Below are positions 1 to 8,868 of a DNA stretch of 64,000 nucleotides, in pieces. Under the pieces are notes generated by a model, which searched no databases, was not told where the DNA came from, and saw only the letters and a program-made list of their open reading frames with translations. A program made the translations under genes and the position numbers. Location: NCBI RefSeq assembly GCF_000215085.1, contig NC_015589.1, positions 1,178,001-1,242,000 of the forward strand, in the 5' to 3' direction. This DNA comes from Desulforamulus ruminis DSM 2154 (GTDB lineage Bacteria; Bacillota; Desulfotomaculia; Desulfotomaculales; Desulfotomaculaceae). The first letter of the stretch is position 1, and the number at the start of each line of letters is the position of its first letter.

Positions 1-135
1 GGGACCGCACTGATCAATGGTGAGCGGATTGATGTGGTTACCGAGGGCGAATTTATCGCCCCGGGCACCCCGGTGCTGGTGGTTAAAGTGGAAGGAACCC
101 GGGTGGTTGTAAAGGCAGCAGCGAAAGAGGTTTAA
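1..135 (+). CDS. NfeD-family membrane protein, C-terminal end only
   Basis: Only the last 44 codons are in the window, read in frame 1 to a TAA at 133-135. The tail reads as a small beta-barrel (OB-type) domain, with alternating hydrophobic residues such as IAPGTPVLVVKVEGTRVVV. This is typical of the C-terminal domain of NfeD proteins. The gene sits 33 bp upstream of the flotillin-like floA gene, and nfeD-floA pairing is common in Firmicutes membrane-microdomain operons. The assignment rests on this domain pattern and neighbour; the protease and membrane parts, if any, lie outside the window. Confidence 0.7.
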   Translation, partial: GTALINGERIDVVTEGEFIAPGTPVLVVKVEGTRVVVKAAAKEV

Positions 136-168
136 ATAACCCAAAATCATATAAAGGAGGAATTGCGT

Positions 169-1173
169 GTGTTGGGTACCGGTAGTCTTGCTTTTTTATT
201 GGTAGTCATGCTGTGTATCGTTTTTCTGGTGGTGCTTTTGAGTTTTATCCCGGTGGGCTTGTGGATTTCGGCCCTGGCCGCAGGAGTCAGGGTAGGGATT
301 GTTACGCTGATCGGTATGAGGCTGCGCAGGGTGCCCCCGGCATTAATTGTTAATCCCCTGATTAAAGCCGATAAAGCAGGGATTGATATTACGGTGGATC
401 AACTGGAGGCCCATTATCTGGCCGGGGGCAATGTAGACCGGGTGGTGGATGCTTTAATCGCCGCGGAGCGGGCCAATATTCCCCTGCAGTTTGAGCGGGC
501 CGCGGCCATTGATTTGGCCGGCCGGAATGTTTTGGAAGCGGTGCAGATGAGCGTAAATCCAAAGGTCATCGAAACCCCTGTAATTAGTGCGGTGGCCAAG
601 GACGGTATTGAACTGAAGACGGTGGCACGAGTTACCGTAAGGGCCAATATTGACCGTCTGGTGGGCGGCGCCGGGGAAGAAACCATCATTGCCAGGGTTG
701 GTGAGGGGGTTGTGACCAGTTGCGGTTCTACTTCCAGCCACAAGCAGGTTTTAGAAAATCCCGATAATATTTCCAAAACGGTTTTGTCCAAGGGCCTGGA
801 TGCGGGAACGGCCTTTGAGATCCTTTCCATTGATATTGCCGATGTGGACATTGGACGCAACATCGGAGCGCAACTGCAGACCGATCAGGCGGAGGCCGAT
901 AAAAATATTGCCCAGGCCAAGGCCGAAGAGCGCCGGGCCATGGCAGTGGCCCAGGAACAGGAAATGAAGGCCAGGGTGCAGGAAATGAGGGCCAAGGTGG
1001 TAGAGGCGGAGTCCGAGGTGCCCAGGGCCATGGCCGAGGCTTTCCGCTCCGGCAGGCTGGGTGTCATGGATTATTATAATATGCAAAATATCCTGGCCGA
1101 CACCAAGATGAGGGAATCCATTTCTTCCGGGCCCCAGCAGAACCCGATGAATCGTAAGCAAGATACAGAGTAA
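169..1173 (+). CDS. floA: Flotillin-like protein FloA
   Basis: This is a 334-residue flotillin-like scaffold protein of the UPF0365/YqfA family, which organises functional membrane microdomains. The sequence shows a hydrophobic N-terminus (about residues 5-45) that would anchor it in the membrane. An SPFH-like central part follows, containing [16 protein letters not shown], and then an Ala/Glu-rich coiled region ([18 protein letters not shown]) typical of flotillin oligomerisation. The frame is open from a TTG at 163, but that lies only 2 bases from the AAAGGAGG at 153-160. The GTG at 169 has an 8-base gap and is chosen. It is probably co-transcribed with the preceding nfeD gene. Confidence 0.92.
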   Translation: MLGTGSLAFLLVVMLCIVFLVVLLSFIPVGLWISALAAGVRVGIVTLIGMRLRRVPPALIVNPLIKADKAGIDITVDQLEAHYLAGGNVDRVVDALIAAERANIPLQFERAAAIDLAGRNVLEAVQMSVNPKVIETPVISAVAKDGIELKTVARVTVRANIDRLVGGAGEETIIARVGEGVVTSCGSTSSHKQVLENPDNISKTVLSKGLDAGTAFEILSIDIADVDIGRNIGAQLQTDQAEADKNIAQAKAEERRAMAVAQEQEMKARVQEMRAKVVEAESEVPRAMAEAFRSGRLGVMDYYNMQNILADTKMRESISSGPQQNPMNRKQDTE

Positions 1174-1187
1174 GGAAGTGATGCTTC

Positions 1188-1616
1188 ATGAATACCCTAA
1201 TACTGATATTGATCCTCTGGAGCATCTTTAAGGCCTTATCCGGCCGTGACAAGCCGGGAATACCCCCTGAAGGGGATACTGAGGAAATTCCGCAGTACCG
1301 TCTGCCGCCGGACCTCCGAGGTAAATGGGGGCCGCCGGAAGAAAAGAAGAAGCCCGGGAATGTGGTTTTAGCCCCTCCCGCGGCAGCCCCTGCGGAATAT
1401 AAGCTGCAAGAAAAGCCGGCGCCAAAGAGAGCGGTCAAAAACCGACCTCTGCCTGCTTTAAAAGATCCGGTCTGTGCAGAAGGCAGTGGCGTTGTTTCGC
1501 TGGAACAACGGCTGCAAGAGGGGGAAATAACCCCCGGCATGCTGAAAAGCGGTATTATCCTTTCCGAGATTTTGGGGCCTCCCCTGGCCCGCCGCAGTAG
1601 AAACAGATACCATTAA
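1188..1616 (+). CDS. Uncharacterised protein downstream of floA, N-terminal hydrophobic segment
   Basis: This 142-residue protein is not recognised. Its N-terminus (MNTLILILILWSIFKAL) is hydrophobic and could be a membrane anchor. The middle is rich in proline, lysine and glutamate (PPEEKKKPG, APPAAAPAEY) and probably disordered. The last 40 residues (SLEQRLQEGEITPGMLKSG, ending SRNRYH) look like a short conserved tail. It starts at an ATG 15 bp after floA with an AAGGAAG ribosome site, so it is likely part of the nfeD-floA operon. A role in membrane organisation is only a guess from position. Confidence 0.7.
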   Translation: MNTLILILILWSIFKALSGRDKPGIPPEGDTEEIPQYRLPPDLRGKWGPPEEKKKPGNVVLAPPAAAPAEYKLQEKPAPKRAVKNRPLPALKDPVCAEGSGVVSLEQRLQEGEITPGMLKSGIILSEILGPPLARRSRNRYH

Positions 1617-1671
1617 TTAGTAATTTTCCCTTCCCGGAGTGCATAAAGTTATTCCGAGGAGGGGATTTTTT

Positions 1672-1971
1672 ATGTCCTTACGGGATTTGCAGAAAAGGTT
1701 AAAAAAACAGGTTTCTGATTTTTTAGAAATTCCCAGCGATATTATGTTGGACTTGCCTAAGATTGTTTTGGTGGGCAATATGCAGGTTTTTATTGAAAAC
1801 CACAGGGGGATTGTGGAATATACCTCCGACAAGGTGCGGGTTAAAGTTGGCGAAGGGGAAGTGGGTATTTCCGGCGCAACCTTGATGCTCCGCAATATAA
1901 AAACCGATGAAATTTGTGTGGAAGGCCGGATCAAAGCCCTTGCTTTTCTTGAGCCCGGGGAGGTGTGGTAA
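1672..1971 (+). CDS. yqfC: Sporulation protein YqfC
   Basis: This 99-residue protein matches YqfC, a small sporulation protein made in the mother cell in Bacillus. Features seen are the N-terminal LRDLQKRLKKQVSDFLEIP, the block DLPKIVLVGNMQVFIENHRG and the downstream YTSDKVRVKVGEG, which together are characteristic. The open frame begins at 1639, but the ATG at 1672 follows GAGGAGGGG with a good gap and gives the usual family length. The stop overlaps the start of yqfD (TAATG), so the two are translationally coupled. With yqfD it marks the organism as a spore former. Confidence 0.92.
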   Translation: MSLRDLQKRLKKQVSDFLEIPSDIMLDLPKIVLVGNMQVFIENHRGIVEYTSDKVRVKVGEGEVGISGATLMLRNIKTDEICVEGRIKALAFLEPGEVW

Positions 1972-3239
1972 TGATACGGATTAAATTACTTTCTCTTTTA
2001 ACCGGATATGTTTCTCTGATGGTGCAGGGGGAGTCCCTGGAAAAATTCGTAAACATGGCTGCGGGCAGGGGCATCTTTCTCTGGGACATTGTCCGCTTAA
2101 ACAACCATGCCATCCAGGCCAAGGTCCGCATTTCGGAGGTTCGGCCCTTACGGCACATCGCCAAGACAACCGGAAGTCGTTTTAAAATTGTGGAGCGGCG
2201 GGGCTTGCCTTTCTTTAGCCACCGGTTGCGCCAACGGAAGCTGCTGGCCATTGGAGCGGTGGTTTTTCTGGTAACCCTGTACCTTTTGTCTTCCTTTGTC
2301 TGGTTTATTGATGTAACTGGGACAGACAAGCTATCGCCTCAACAAATCAAGGGAATTGCCTCCCAAGCGGGGCTCAGGCCGGGCATGGCCAAATGGAACC
2401 TGGACGTGAAAGCCGTTGAAAAAGAAATCCGGGACCAACTGCCTTCGGTGGCCTGGGCCGGTATTACGGTGGAAGGAACCCGGGTTACCATTGAAATTGC
2501 GGAACGGAAACTGGTGACGGAGGATGTCAATAAAGGCCCTGCCCATATTATTGCCGGCAAAGCAGGCTTGATTAAAGAAGTGTTGGTGCTAAAGGGGCAG
2601 GCTATGGTCAAAGAGGGAGATACGGTATTACCGGGGCAGGTGCTGATTAGCGGGGAAACCCAAGAGGAAATAAAGCCGGAGCCCAGCACGCAGCCTCTTC
2701 CGGAAGGACAGGAACCGCCGGAACCCAAATATATCAGCCATTTTGTCCAGGCCAAGGGCATTGTGCGGGCCAGGGTTTGGTATGAGGGCTATGGCGAATG
2801 CCTGCTTAGAGAAACGATGGAGGAGTTTTCAGGACAAGAAAAAACATCGGTTCGTATTAAATTTGGGTCCAAGGAAATAATCATATCAGGCCCCAAGAGT
2901 TCTCCGTACCAGCATGACGAGACCAAACAATTGGTTAAAAGACTTCCCCAATGGAGGAATATCCAATTTCCCGTCGAACTTAGTACTGTGCGCTACCGGG
3001 AGAAAATCATTCACCGGTTAAATCATGGTTCTGCCGGGGCCAAAAAGATTGCTGAGCAAAGGGCCATGGAAGAACTCCGTGCAAAACTGCCGGAAGGCGC
3101 CAAAATAACCCAACAGCGTCTGGAAGAAATTAATACCGGACGATTGGAAGAACTGGTACGGATAAAGGTTTTCGTGGAAACCGTTGAGGATATCGGCCAG
3201 ACGAAACCCTTTAAAGTCAATGAGGAGGATATGTATTGA
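1971..3239 (+). CDS. yqfD: Sporulation protein YqfD (stage IV type)
   Basis: This 422-residue YqfD-family protein is a membrane protein needed late in sporulation. One transmembrane segment is visible near residues 90-110 (LLAIGAVVFLVTLYLLSSFVWF). It is followed by an extracytoplasmic POTRA-like region (GTDKLSPQQIKGIASQAGL) and a long beta-rich domain containing VLPGQVLISGE. The start ATG overlaps the yqfC stop codon. The frame also contains a GTG six bases upstream, but the ATG fits the coupling. The 3' end overlaps phoH by 4 bases, placing it in one operon with yqfC, phoH, pgpH, ybeY and dgkA. Confidence 0.92.
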   Translation: MIRIKLLSLLTGYVSLMVQGESLEKFVNMAAGRGIFLWDIVRLNNHAIQAKVRISEVRPLRHIAKTTGSRFKIVERRGLPFFSHRLRQRKLLAIGAVVFLVTLYLLSSFVWFIDVTGTDKLSPQQIKGIASQAGLRPGMAKWNLDVKAVEKEIRDQLPSVAWAGITVEGTRVTIEIAERKLVTEDVNKGPAHIIAGKAGLIKEVLVLKGQAMVKEGDTVLPGQVLISGETQEEIKPEPSTQPLPEGQEPPEPKYISHFVQAKGIVRARVWYEGYGECLLRETMEEFSGQEKTSVRIKFGSKEIIISGPKSSPYQHDETKQLVKRLPQWRNIQFPVELSTVRYREKIIHRLNHGSAGAKKIAEQRAMEELRAKLPEGAKITQQRLEEINTGRLEELVRIKVFVETVEDIGQTKPFKVNEEDMY

Positions 3240-4198
3240 CCGAGCGAACAGAGGCAAAGATGGTAATGAACGATATTGAAGCCGCAGCCGCCCTTTTTGG
3301 CAAACAGGACGAGCACCTGAACTTGATTGAACAAAGCTTGAATGTTAAGGTGGTGGTCCGGGGCGAAGAGCTTACCATCATGGGTTCTGCAGAACAGGTT
3401 GAGCAGGGTAAAGAGGTTTTTTCACAATTGTTGGATTTCTATAAAGCCGGCAACCACCTGGGAAGGCATGAAATTTTATATGCCCTCCGTTCGGTTAAAT
3501 CCGGAATTAAACAGCCGCTGACCAGCTTAGCCAAAGACGTGGTGCTGGTAAACGCCCGGGGCAAGCAGGTAAAGCCGAAAACCCTGGGGCAGAAGGATTA
3601 CATTGAAAATATTAAAAGCCATGACATTGTATTTGCCATTGGCCCTGCCGGGAGCGGTAAAACCTACCTGGCGGTGGCCATGGCTGTTAATGCTTTAAGA
3701 AGGAAAGAAGTCAACCGTATTATTTTAACCAGACCGGCTGTTGAGGCCGGTGAAAAGCTTGGCTTTTTGCCCGGAGACCTGCAGGAGAAAATCGACCCTT
3801 ACCTGAGGCCCCTGTACGACAGCTTGTATGATATTCTAGGTTCCGACCATACCCAAAAATATGTGGAAAGAAGCATTATTGAGATTGCCCCTTTAGCCTA
3901 TATGCGGGGCAGGACTCTGGAGGATTCCTTTATTATTTTGGATGAAGCGCAGAACACCACGCCGGAACAAATGAAGATGTTTCTAACCCGCCTGGGGTTT
4001 GGCTCCAAGGCGGTTATTACCGGGGACATAACCCAAATTGACCTGCCTAAGGGGCAGAGCTCCGGTTTAGTGGATGCCAAGCGTGTGCTTGAAGCGGTAC
4101 CGGGGATTGCTTTTCAATGGATGTCTGCCGCAGATATTGTGCGGCATCCCCTGGTAGTGGAAATTATCCGGGCTTATGAACAACAGGCGGAACTTTAG
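3236..4198 (+). CDS. phoH: PhoH family ATPase (YqfE/PhoL type)
   Basis: This 320-residue PhoH-like protein is a cytoplasmic P-loop ATPase linked by genomic context to RNA metabolism and YbeY. A KH-like N-terminal part precedes the Walker A motif GPAGSGKT at about residues 136-143. The Walker B motif FIILDEAQN is near residue 233, followed by FLTRLGFGSKAVITGD. The TTG start at 3236 overlaps the yqfD stop and has an AGGAGG about 8 bases upstream; an ATG occurs nine codons in. The yqfCD-phoH-pgpH-ybeY order is conserved in Firmicutes and supports the call. Confidence 0.95.
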   Translation: MTERTEAKMVMNDIEAAAALFGKQDEHLNLIEQSLNVKVVVRGEELTIMGSAEQVEQGKEVFSQLLDFYKAGNHLGRHEILYALRSVKSGIKQPLTSLAKDVVLVNARGKQVKPKTLGQKDYIENIKSHDIVFAIGPAGSGKTYLAVAMAVNALRRKEVNRIILTRPAVEAGEKLGFLPGDLQEKIDPYLRPLYDSLYDILGSDHTQKYVERSIIEIAPLAYMRGRTLEDSFIILDEAQNTTPEQMKMFLTRLGFGSKAVITGDITQIDLPKGQSSGLVDAKRVLEAVPGIAFQWMSAADIVRHPLVVEIIRAYEQQAEL

Positions 4199-4233
4199 GC
4201 AAAGCCTGATTGTCAGGTCAGGGAGTGAAAAAT

Positions 4234-6393
4234 ATGCTTTCATTACGCCATGTGGGTGGGGGTCTGCTAAAGGGCCTTTCCCTGCTATGGAAAAATAAAA
4301 ACTTTAGACGGTATTTAGCTGCAGCTTTGTTTTTTGTACTGATCACCCTGCTGGTTTCCTTTGATTTTGTGCCGCAAAAAGTAAACCTGCAGGTGGGTGA
4401 AATCTCTCCTTCCACCATATACGCCCCTAGAAACGTCATTTACGTGGATCAGGAAAAAACCGCCGAGGAGCGGCAGAAGGCCATGGAGAAAGTGCCTCAG
4501 GTTCCTGAAATGAATCAGGAAATCTCGGCGGCGGTCCGGCGGGATATCAACCAGTTGCTGGATGATGTTAAACAGATCCAGGCCAATACCGACGCAGAGA
4601 TTAGCGAGAGGGCGTCCCAGTTAAAAGCCCTCCTGCCCTTTAGCCTCAGCGAGGAAGTGCTTACAGCCCTGGCCGGCGGCAATCCGGCCAGCACCGATCA
4701 ATTGGCTGAGGGAATTACCATTGTTTTAACGGAAGTGATGGATCAGGGAGAAGGGATTACCAGCGACCAGTTAGAGGGGGCCAAGACCCAGGCTGCTTCC
4801 AAAATTGCCGCCAGACAGTTTCAGGAGCCCTATAAGGCTTTGGGGCAGGCTCTGGTAAAGCATTCCCTTCGGGCCAATGCCTTTTTTGACGAGGAAAAAT
4901 ACCACATGCTGCAGCAGGAAGCAGCGGAGAGTGTTCCTCCGGTGCGGGTAAACATCCAGTTCCGGGAACGGATCATCACCCAGGGAGACGTGGTGACCGA
5001 AGAACACATCGCTAAGCTCCAGGCTCTAGGACTTTCCAGGCCGGAGCATACCTTTAACACCCTTTTTGGCACCGGTCTGCTGGTAGCTCTGCTGATGGCG
5101 GTCACCCTTCTGTATACTTATATTCATCAGAAGAGCATTTACCAAAATATCAGTTACCTGAATTTGATCGGCATTATTGTTGTGATCGTTTTGTTTGTAT
5201 CCCGCTCCATTATGGCCATTAATATCAGCCAGTGGCCGGAATTGGGCGCGCTGTTAGGTTATGTGGCTCCTTTGGCTGCAGCCGGGATGCTGATTACCAT
5301 TTTGTTAGAATCCAGATTGGCCTTGCTGGTGGTAATGAATTTAGCTCTTTTGCTGGGTGTCATGTCCGGAAACCAGTTTGACTTTGGCCTGGTGGCCTTT
5401 GTGGGGGGAGTCAGCGGGGTTTTCAGTGTTTCTAAATTAAGTCAGCGGGGGGACCTGGTCCGGGCAGGAATTTACGTAGGAATCGCCAATGTGGTGATTA
5501 TTGCTATTGCCGGTCTGCTGAGCGGGCTTCCCTGGTATCTACTGATTACTTCCGCCCTGGCCCTGGGGATTGCCAACGGCCTTTTATCCTCCATCCTCAC
5601 CAACGGTGCCCTGCCTTATTTGGAAACTAGTTTTGGCATAACTTCCACAGTAAGGCTGCTGGAGCTTTCCAATCCCAATAATCCCTTGCTGAAGCAATTG
5701 ATGACCGATGCGCCCGGAAGCTATCATCACAGTATTTTGGTGGGGAACCTGGCCGAGGCGGCGGCGGAAGTTGTGGGAGCGGAACCCCTGGTGGTGCGGG
5801 TGGGGGCCTATTACCACGATATCGGCAAAATCAAGCGTCCCTTCTTTTTTATTGAAAACCAACTGGGCGGGGATAACCCCCATGATAAAATCGCCCCTTC
5901 TCTGAGCACCTTGATTCTGACCTCCCATGTTAAGGATGGGGTGGAACTGGCCAGAGAACACAAGCTTCCCCAGCCCATTATTGATATTATTGAGCAGCAC
6001 CATGGCCAGAGTCTGGTGAGTTATTTTTATCATAAGGCACTGGAAGGGGATCGCAACGAAACCATCAACGAGGAGGATTTCCGTTACGAAGGGCCCAAAC
6101 CCAGAACCAAAGAAGCGGCCATTGTGATGTTGGCCGACAATATCGAAGCAGCCGTCCGGTCTTTGCAGAACCCCACCGCAGGCAGGGTGGAAGGGCTGGT
6201 CCGGAAAATTATCAAAGACCGCCTGATGGACGGACAACTGGACGAATGCAACCTAACCTTTAAGGATCTGGACGCCATTGCCAACAGCTTTGTAAGGGTG
6301 CTATCGGGTATATTCCACACCCGCATTGAGTATCCTGACATGAAACAAGAGATGGAAAGGAGAAAGACCCGACATGCCGGTGCTCGTAAGTAA
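4234..6393 (+). CDS. pgpH: 7TM-HD cyclic-di-AMP phosphodiesterase PgpH
   Basis: This 719-residue membrane protein has the PgpH/YqfF layout. It has one N-terminal transmembrane segment, a large extracytoplasmic 7TMR-HDED domain, seven membrane helices from about residue 285 to 470, and a C-terminal HD domain. The HD part shows SYHHSILVGNLAEAAA and AYYHDIGKIKRP, the metal-binding His and HD residues. The family hydrolyses c-di-AMP to pApA and affects osmotic and potassium balance. The chosen ATG follows GGGAG by 8 bases; upstream TTG/GTG codons lack a good ribosome site. The last 20 bases overlap ybeY. Confidence 0.95.
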   Translation: MLSLRHVGGGLLKGLSLLWKNKNFRRYLAAALFFVLITLLVSFDFVPQKVNLQVGEISPSTIYAPRNVIYVDQEKTAEERQKAMEKVPQVPEMNQEISAAVRRDINQLLDDVKQIQANTDAEISERASQLKALLPFSLSEEVLTALAGGNPASTDQLAEGITIVLTEVMDQGEGITSDQLEGAKTQAASKIAARQFQEPYKALGQALVKHSLRANAFFDEEKYHMLQQEAAESVPPVRVNIQFRERIITQGDVVTEEHIAKLQALGLSRPEHTFNTLFGTGLLVALLMAVTLLYTYIHQKSIYQNISYLNLIGIIVVIVLFVSRSIMAINISQWPELGALLGYVAPLAAAGMLITILLESRLALLVVMNLALLLGVMSGNQFDFGLVAFVGGVSGVFSVSKLSQRGDLVRAGIYVGIANVVIIAIAGLLSGLPWYLLITSALALGIANGLLSSILTNGALPYLETSFGITSTVRLLELSNPNNPLLKQLMTDAPGSYHHSILVGNLAEAAAEVVGAEPLVVRVGAYYHDIGKIKRPFFFIENQLGGDNPHDKIAPSLSTLILTSHVKDGVELAREHKLPQPIIDIIEQHHGQSLVSYFYHKALEGDRNETINEEDFRYEGPKPRTKEAAIVMLADNIEAAVRSLQNPTAGRVEGLVRKIIKDRLMDGQLDECNLTFKDLDAIANSFVRVLSGIFHTRIEYPDMKQEMERRKTRHAGARK

Positions 6394-6835
6394 TCTGCAG
6401 GAAGAATTACCCGTGGAGGAAAGCCTGATCAAACTGGTTGAAGCGGTTGTTCTCCAGTGTCTTAAGTCCGAGGACTATTCTCCCGAGGCGGAAGTGGGAT
6501 TGATTTTTGTTGACGACGCCTACATCCAAAGCCTGAATGCTGAATACCGGGGTGTGGACAGGCCTACGGACGTTTTATCCTTTGCGATGAATGAAGGAGA
6601 AGCGATGCCGGAGGAGGAGGACTCGGAGGACCTGCTGGGAGATATTGTTATTTCCTTGCCGACCGCCCAGCGACAAGCCTTGGAATACGGCCACAGTTTT
6701 GAGCGGGAAGTGGCCTACCTTACGGCCCATGGTTCCCTGCATCTCTTGGGTTACGATCATGAAGACGATGTAGGCAGAAAAGTGATGAGGGATAAAGAGG
6801 AGGCTGTGTTGAACCGCCTCCATATTACCAGGTGA
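6374..6835 (+). CDS. ybeY: Endoribonuclease YbeY (rRNA maturation factor)
   Basis: This 153-residue zinc-dependent endoribonuclease acts in 16S rRNA 3'-end maturation and ribosome quality control. The family signature HGSLHLLGYDHED is present at about residues 117-129 with three zinc-binding histidines. The RPTDVLSFAM block characteristic of the family lies near residue 62. Its start overlaps the end of pgpH and its stop overlaps dgkA. The phoH-ybeY association is a well-known conserved context. Confidence 0.96.
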   Translation: MPVLVSNLQEELPVEESLIKLVEAVVLQCLKSEDYSPEAEVGLIFVDDAYIQSLNAEYRGVDRPTDVLSFAMNEGEAMPEEEDSEDLLGDIVISLPTAQRQALEYGHSFEREVAYLTAHGSLHLLGYDHEDDVGRKVMRDKEEAVLNRLHITR

Positions 6836-7197
6836 TGATTTTGTCTCGGAAACCTTTTTACCGCAGTTTTTTATACGCTCTGGCCGGAATCCTGCATGCC
6901 TTAAAAACCCAAAGAAATATGAAGGTTCACATGGTTGCAACCTTTCTGGTGGTGACGGTGGGCCTTTTTTTGCGTTTGTCCCGGGGAGAGTGGCTGGCAA
7001 TCACTTTTGCTGTTTTTCTGGTTCTAATGGCCGAAATGCTGAACACAGCCATCGAAGCCGCCCTGGACCTGTACTGCCCCCGGCAGCACCCCCTGGCCAA
7101 AATTGCCAAGGACTGCGCCGCCGGAGCCGTATTACTGGCCGCCATCAATTCAATCATTGTGGCCTATCTGGTACTGTGGCCGAAGATGGCCGGCTAG
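6835..7197 (+). CDS. dgkA: Diacylglycerol/undecaprenol kinase
   Basis: This 120-residue small integral membrane kinase belongs to the DgkA family. In Gram-positive bacteria this family usually phosphorylates undecaprenol and recycles the lipid carrier. Three hydrophobic segments and the signature FLVLMAEMLNTAIEAALDL are visible, including the catalytic glutamate and conserved asparagine; HPLAKIAKDCAAGAVLL follows. Start is an ATG overlapping the ybeY stop (TGATG); a GTG three bases earlier is also possible. The usual order continues with cdd and era downstream, but a repeat array separates them here. Confidence 0.93.
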   Translation: MILSRKPFYRSFLYALAGILHALKTQRNMKVHMVATFLVVTVGLFLRLSRGEWLAITFAVFLVLMAEMLNTAIEAALDLYCPRQHPLAKIAKDCAAGAVLLAAINSIIVAYLVLWPKMAG

Positions 7198-7215
7198 CCT
7201 TACGGGTCCTGTAGA

Positions 7216-7317
7216 AAATGGAATAAGACCCAATGGAATACGTATAGTCTAGCAACAGGACCCGAAAGCAAGGCCTGTAAGGCCAACAACGGGACCCCGA
7301 AGAAACGCCTTTGAGGC
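7216..7317. repeat. Three tandem units of a 34-bp repeat upstream of cdd
   Basis: Two clear units lie at 7250-7283 and 7284-7317, with a weaker one at 7216-7249. Each unit runs from a (T/C)A(G/A)CAAC-type start, through GGACCC, to an end AAGGC or GAGGC. The units abut with no spacers. Reverse-complement copies lie just downstream of cdd at 7739-7832 and more same-strand copies at 7861-7928. The array fills most of the dgkA-cdd gap. Its function is unknown. Confidence 0.8.
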
Positions 7318-7352
7318 TAGAATACCCCCTAAGCAAAGAAGGAGTTGATTAA

Positions 7353-7739
7353 ATGAGTATCGCTGCGGAAAGACTTATCCATATGGCCCTGGAGGCCAGA
7401 GAAAAGGCCTATGTGCCTTATTCCAAGTTTAAAGTGGGTGCTGCCCTGGCCACCAGCGACGGTCGTATTTTTACCGGCTGTAATGTAGAGAATGCTTCCT
7501 ACGGACTTACCTGCTGCGCCGAGCGGACGGCTCTTTTTAAAGCCATATCCGAGGGCTGCCGAGAGTTTGATTCCATTGCCGTGGTGGCCGATGTACCGGA
7601 CCTGTGCAGCCCCTGCGGCGCCTGCCGCCAGGTATTGTCTGAATTTGGCGGCCATATTAAAGTGCATATGGCCAACTTGAAAGGAGAATATAAAACCGTT
7701 ACTGTGGACGAACTTTTACCGGGAGCGTTTAAACTATAG
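7353..7739 (+). CDS. cdd: Cytidine deaminase
   Basis: This 128-residue cytidine deaminase converts cytidine and deoxycytidine to the uridine forms in pyrimidine salvage. It has the standard zinc motif CAERTALFKAI with the catalytic glutamate near residue 54, and PCGACRQVLSEF near 88-99 supplying two further cysteines. VPYSKFKVGAAL near the N-terminus is also typical. ATG start with GAAGGAG upstream. The gene lies between dgkA and era, as in Bacillus, but both flanks are filled with 34-bp repeats that could base-pair across it. Confidence 0.96.
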   Translation: MSIAAERLIHMALEAREKAYVPYSKFKVGAALATSDGRIFTGCNVENASYGLTCCAERTALFKAISEGCREFDSIAVVADVPDLCSPCGACRQVLSEFGGHIKVHMANLKGEYKTVTVDELLPGAFKL

Positions 7740-7928
7740 GGTATTTCTCCGGGGTCCCGTTGTTAGCCTTTGGAGCATTTCCCCGGGTCCTGTTATTAGT
7801 CTATGAGGTGTTCCTGAAGGGTCCTGTAAGGGATCAAGCTCAAAAGAAATACCCGTACACTAACAACTGGACCCATGAGTAGTGCTTATAAGGCTAACAA
7901 CTAGACCCATAAGCAATACCCATAAGGC
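7739..7928. repeat. Bidirectional 34-bp repeat array between cdd and era
   Basis: From 7739 to about 7832 three units run in one orientation (GGGTCCTGTTATTAG-type ends). After a partial unit at 7845-7860, two units run in the opposite orientation at exactly 7861-7894 and 7895-7928. Adjacent units abut directly. The two halves are inverted relative to each other, so the transcript could fold into long hairpins. The downstream half is the same orientation as the array upstream of cdd. The last unit ends two bases before the ribosome site of era. Confidence 0.82.
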
Positions 7929-7944
7929 AAGAGGAGGTTATTCA

Positions 7945-8853
7945 ATGTTCAATACGCCCGAGGGATACCGTTCGGGTTTTGTGGCCTTGGTAGGGCGGCC
8001 CAATGTAGGAAAATCAACTTTGTTAAATAAGCTGGTGGGTCAAAAGGTGGCTATTATGTCCGATAAACCTCAGACCACCCGGCATAAAATACATTCGGTG
8101 CTGAGCAGGAACGACGCGCAAATTATTTTTCTGGATACACCGGGGATTCACAAACCCCGTCACAAGCTGGGCGAACATCTGGTGGATGTGGCCCTGGGCG
8201 CGCTCAAAGAAGTGGACGTGGTGCTGTTTCTGGCAGAAGCCAGCGATCCGCCGGGGGCCGGAGATCAGTATATCGCCGAGCAGCTTAAAGGGCTAAAAAC
8301 CCCGGTTTTTTTGCTTTTAAATAAAATTGACCTGATCAAAAAAGAGGAAATACTGGAGCGGATTCATCAATACAAGGACCTGGCGCCTTTCGCAGAGATT
8401 GTGCCGGTTTCCGCCCTGGCCGGAGAAAATGTGGACCGGCTCATTGACGTGATTATTCGGTACCTGCCGGAAGGCCCCCAATATTACCCGGCGGAAATGG
8501 TAACCGACCGCCCGGAGCGGTTTATTATGGCTGAGATTGTCCGGGAAAAGGTTTTACACCTGACCAGTGAAGAGATTCCCCATTCGGTGGCAGTGGTGGT
8601 TGAACAAATGCAAAAGCGCAGCAACGGTCTGGTGGCGGTCAATGCAGTCATTTATACCGAGCGGGATTCCCAAAAGGCCATTTTAATTGGCAAAGGCGGT
8701 AAAATGTTAAAGGAAGTGGGCCGGCGGGCCAGAGAAGAAATTGAAAACCTGCTGGGCTCCAAAGTATATCTGGAGCTTTGGGTTAAAGTGAAGAAGGATT
8801 GGCGCAATAAAGTGGGGGATCTTAAAAATTTTGGCCTTTTTGAAGAGGAATAG
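7945..8853 (+). CDS. era: GTPase Era
   Basis: This 302-residue Era GTPase assists 16S rRNA and 30S subunit assembly. It has G1 GRPNVGKSTLLN near residue 14, G3 DTPGIH, G4 NKIDLI, and a C-terminal KH RNA-binding domain with the AILIGKGGKMLKEVG loop. An open frame extends upstream to 7882, but that part lies in the repeat array. The ATG at 7945 follows GAGGAGG with a proper gap and gives the family N-terminus. It is followed 15 bases later by mgtE. Confidence 0.97.
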   Translation: MFNTPEGYRSGFVALVGRPNVGKSTLLNKLVGQKVAIMSDKPQTTRHKIHSVLSRNDAQIIFLDTPGIHKPRHKLGEHLVDVALGALKEVDVVLFLAEASDPPGAGDQYIAEQLKGLKTPVFLLLNKIDLIKKEEILERIHQYKDLAPFAEIVPVSALAGENVDRLIDVIIRYLPEGPQYYPAEMVTDRPERFIMAEIVREKVLHLTSEEIPHSVAVVVEQMQKRSNGLVAVNAVIYTERDSQKAILIGKGGKMLKEVGRRAREEIENLLGSKVYLELWVKVKKDWRNKVGDLKNFGLFEEE

Positions 8854-8868
8854 GACTGGGGTGAAAGT

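Noticed and set aside
5584-6237. 217-codon minus-strand frame within pgpH
   Set aside because: It is antisense to the HD domain of a complete gene; no independent evidence.
7216-7928. The 34-bp repeats as a CRISPR array
   Set aside because: Adjacent units abut with no unique spacers, orientation changes inside the array, and unit sequences drift; this is not a repeat-spacer pattern.
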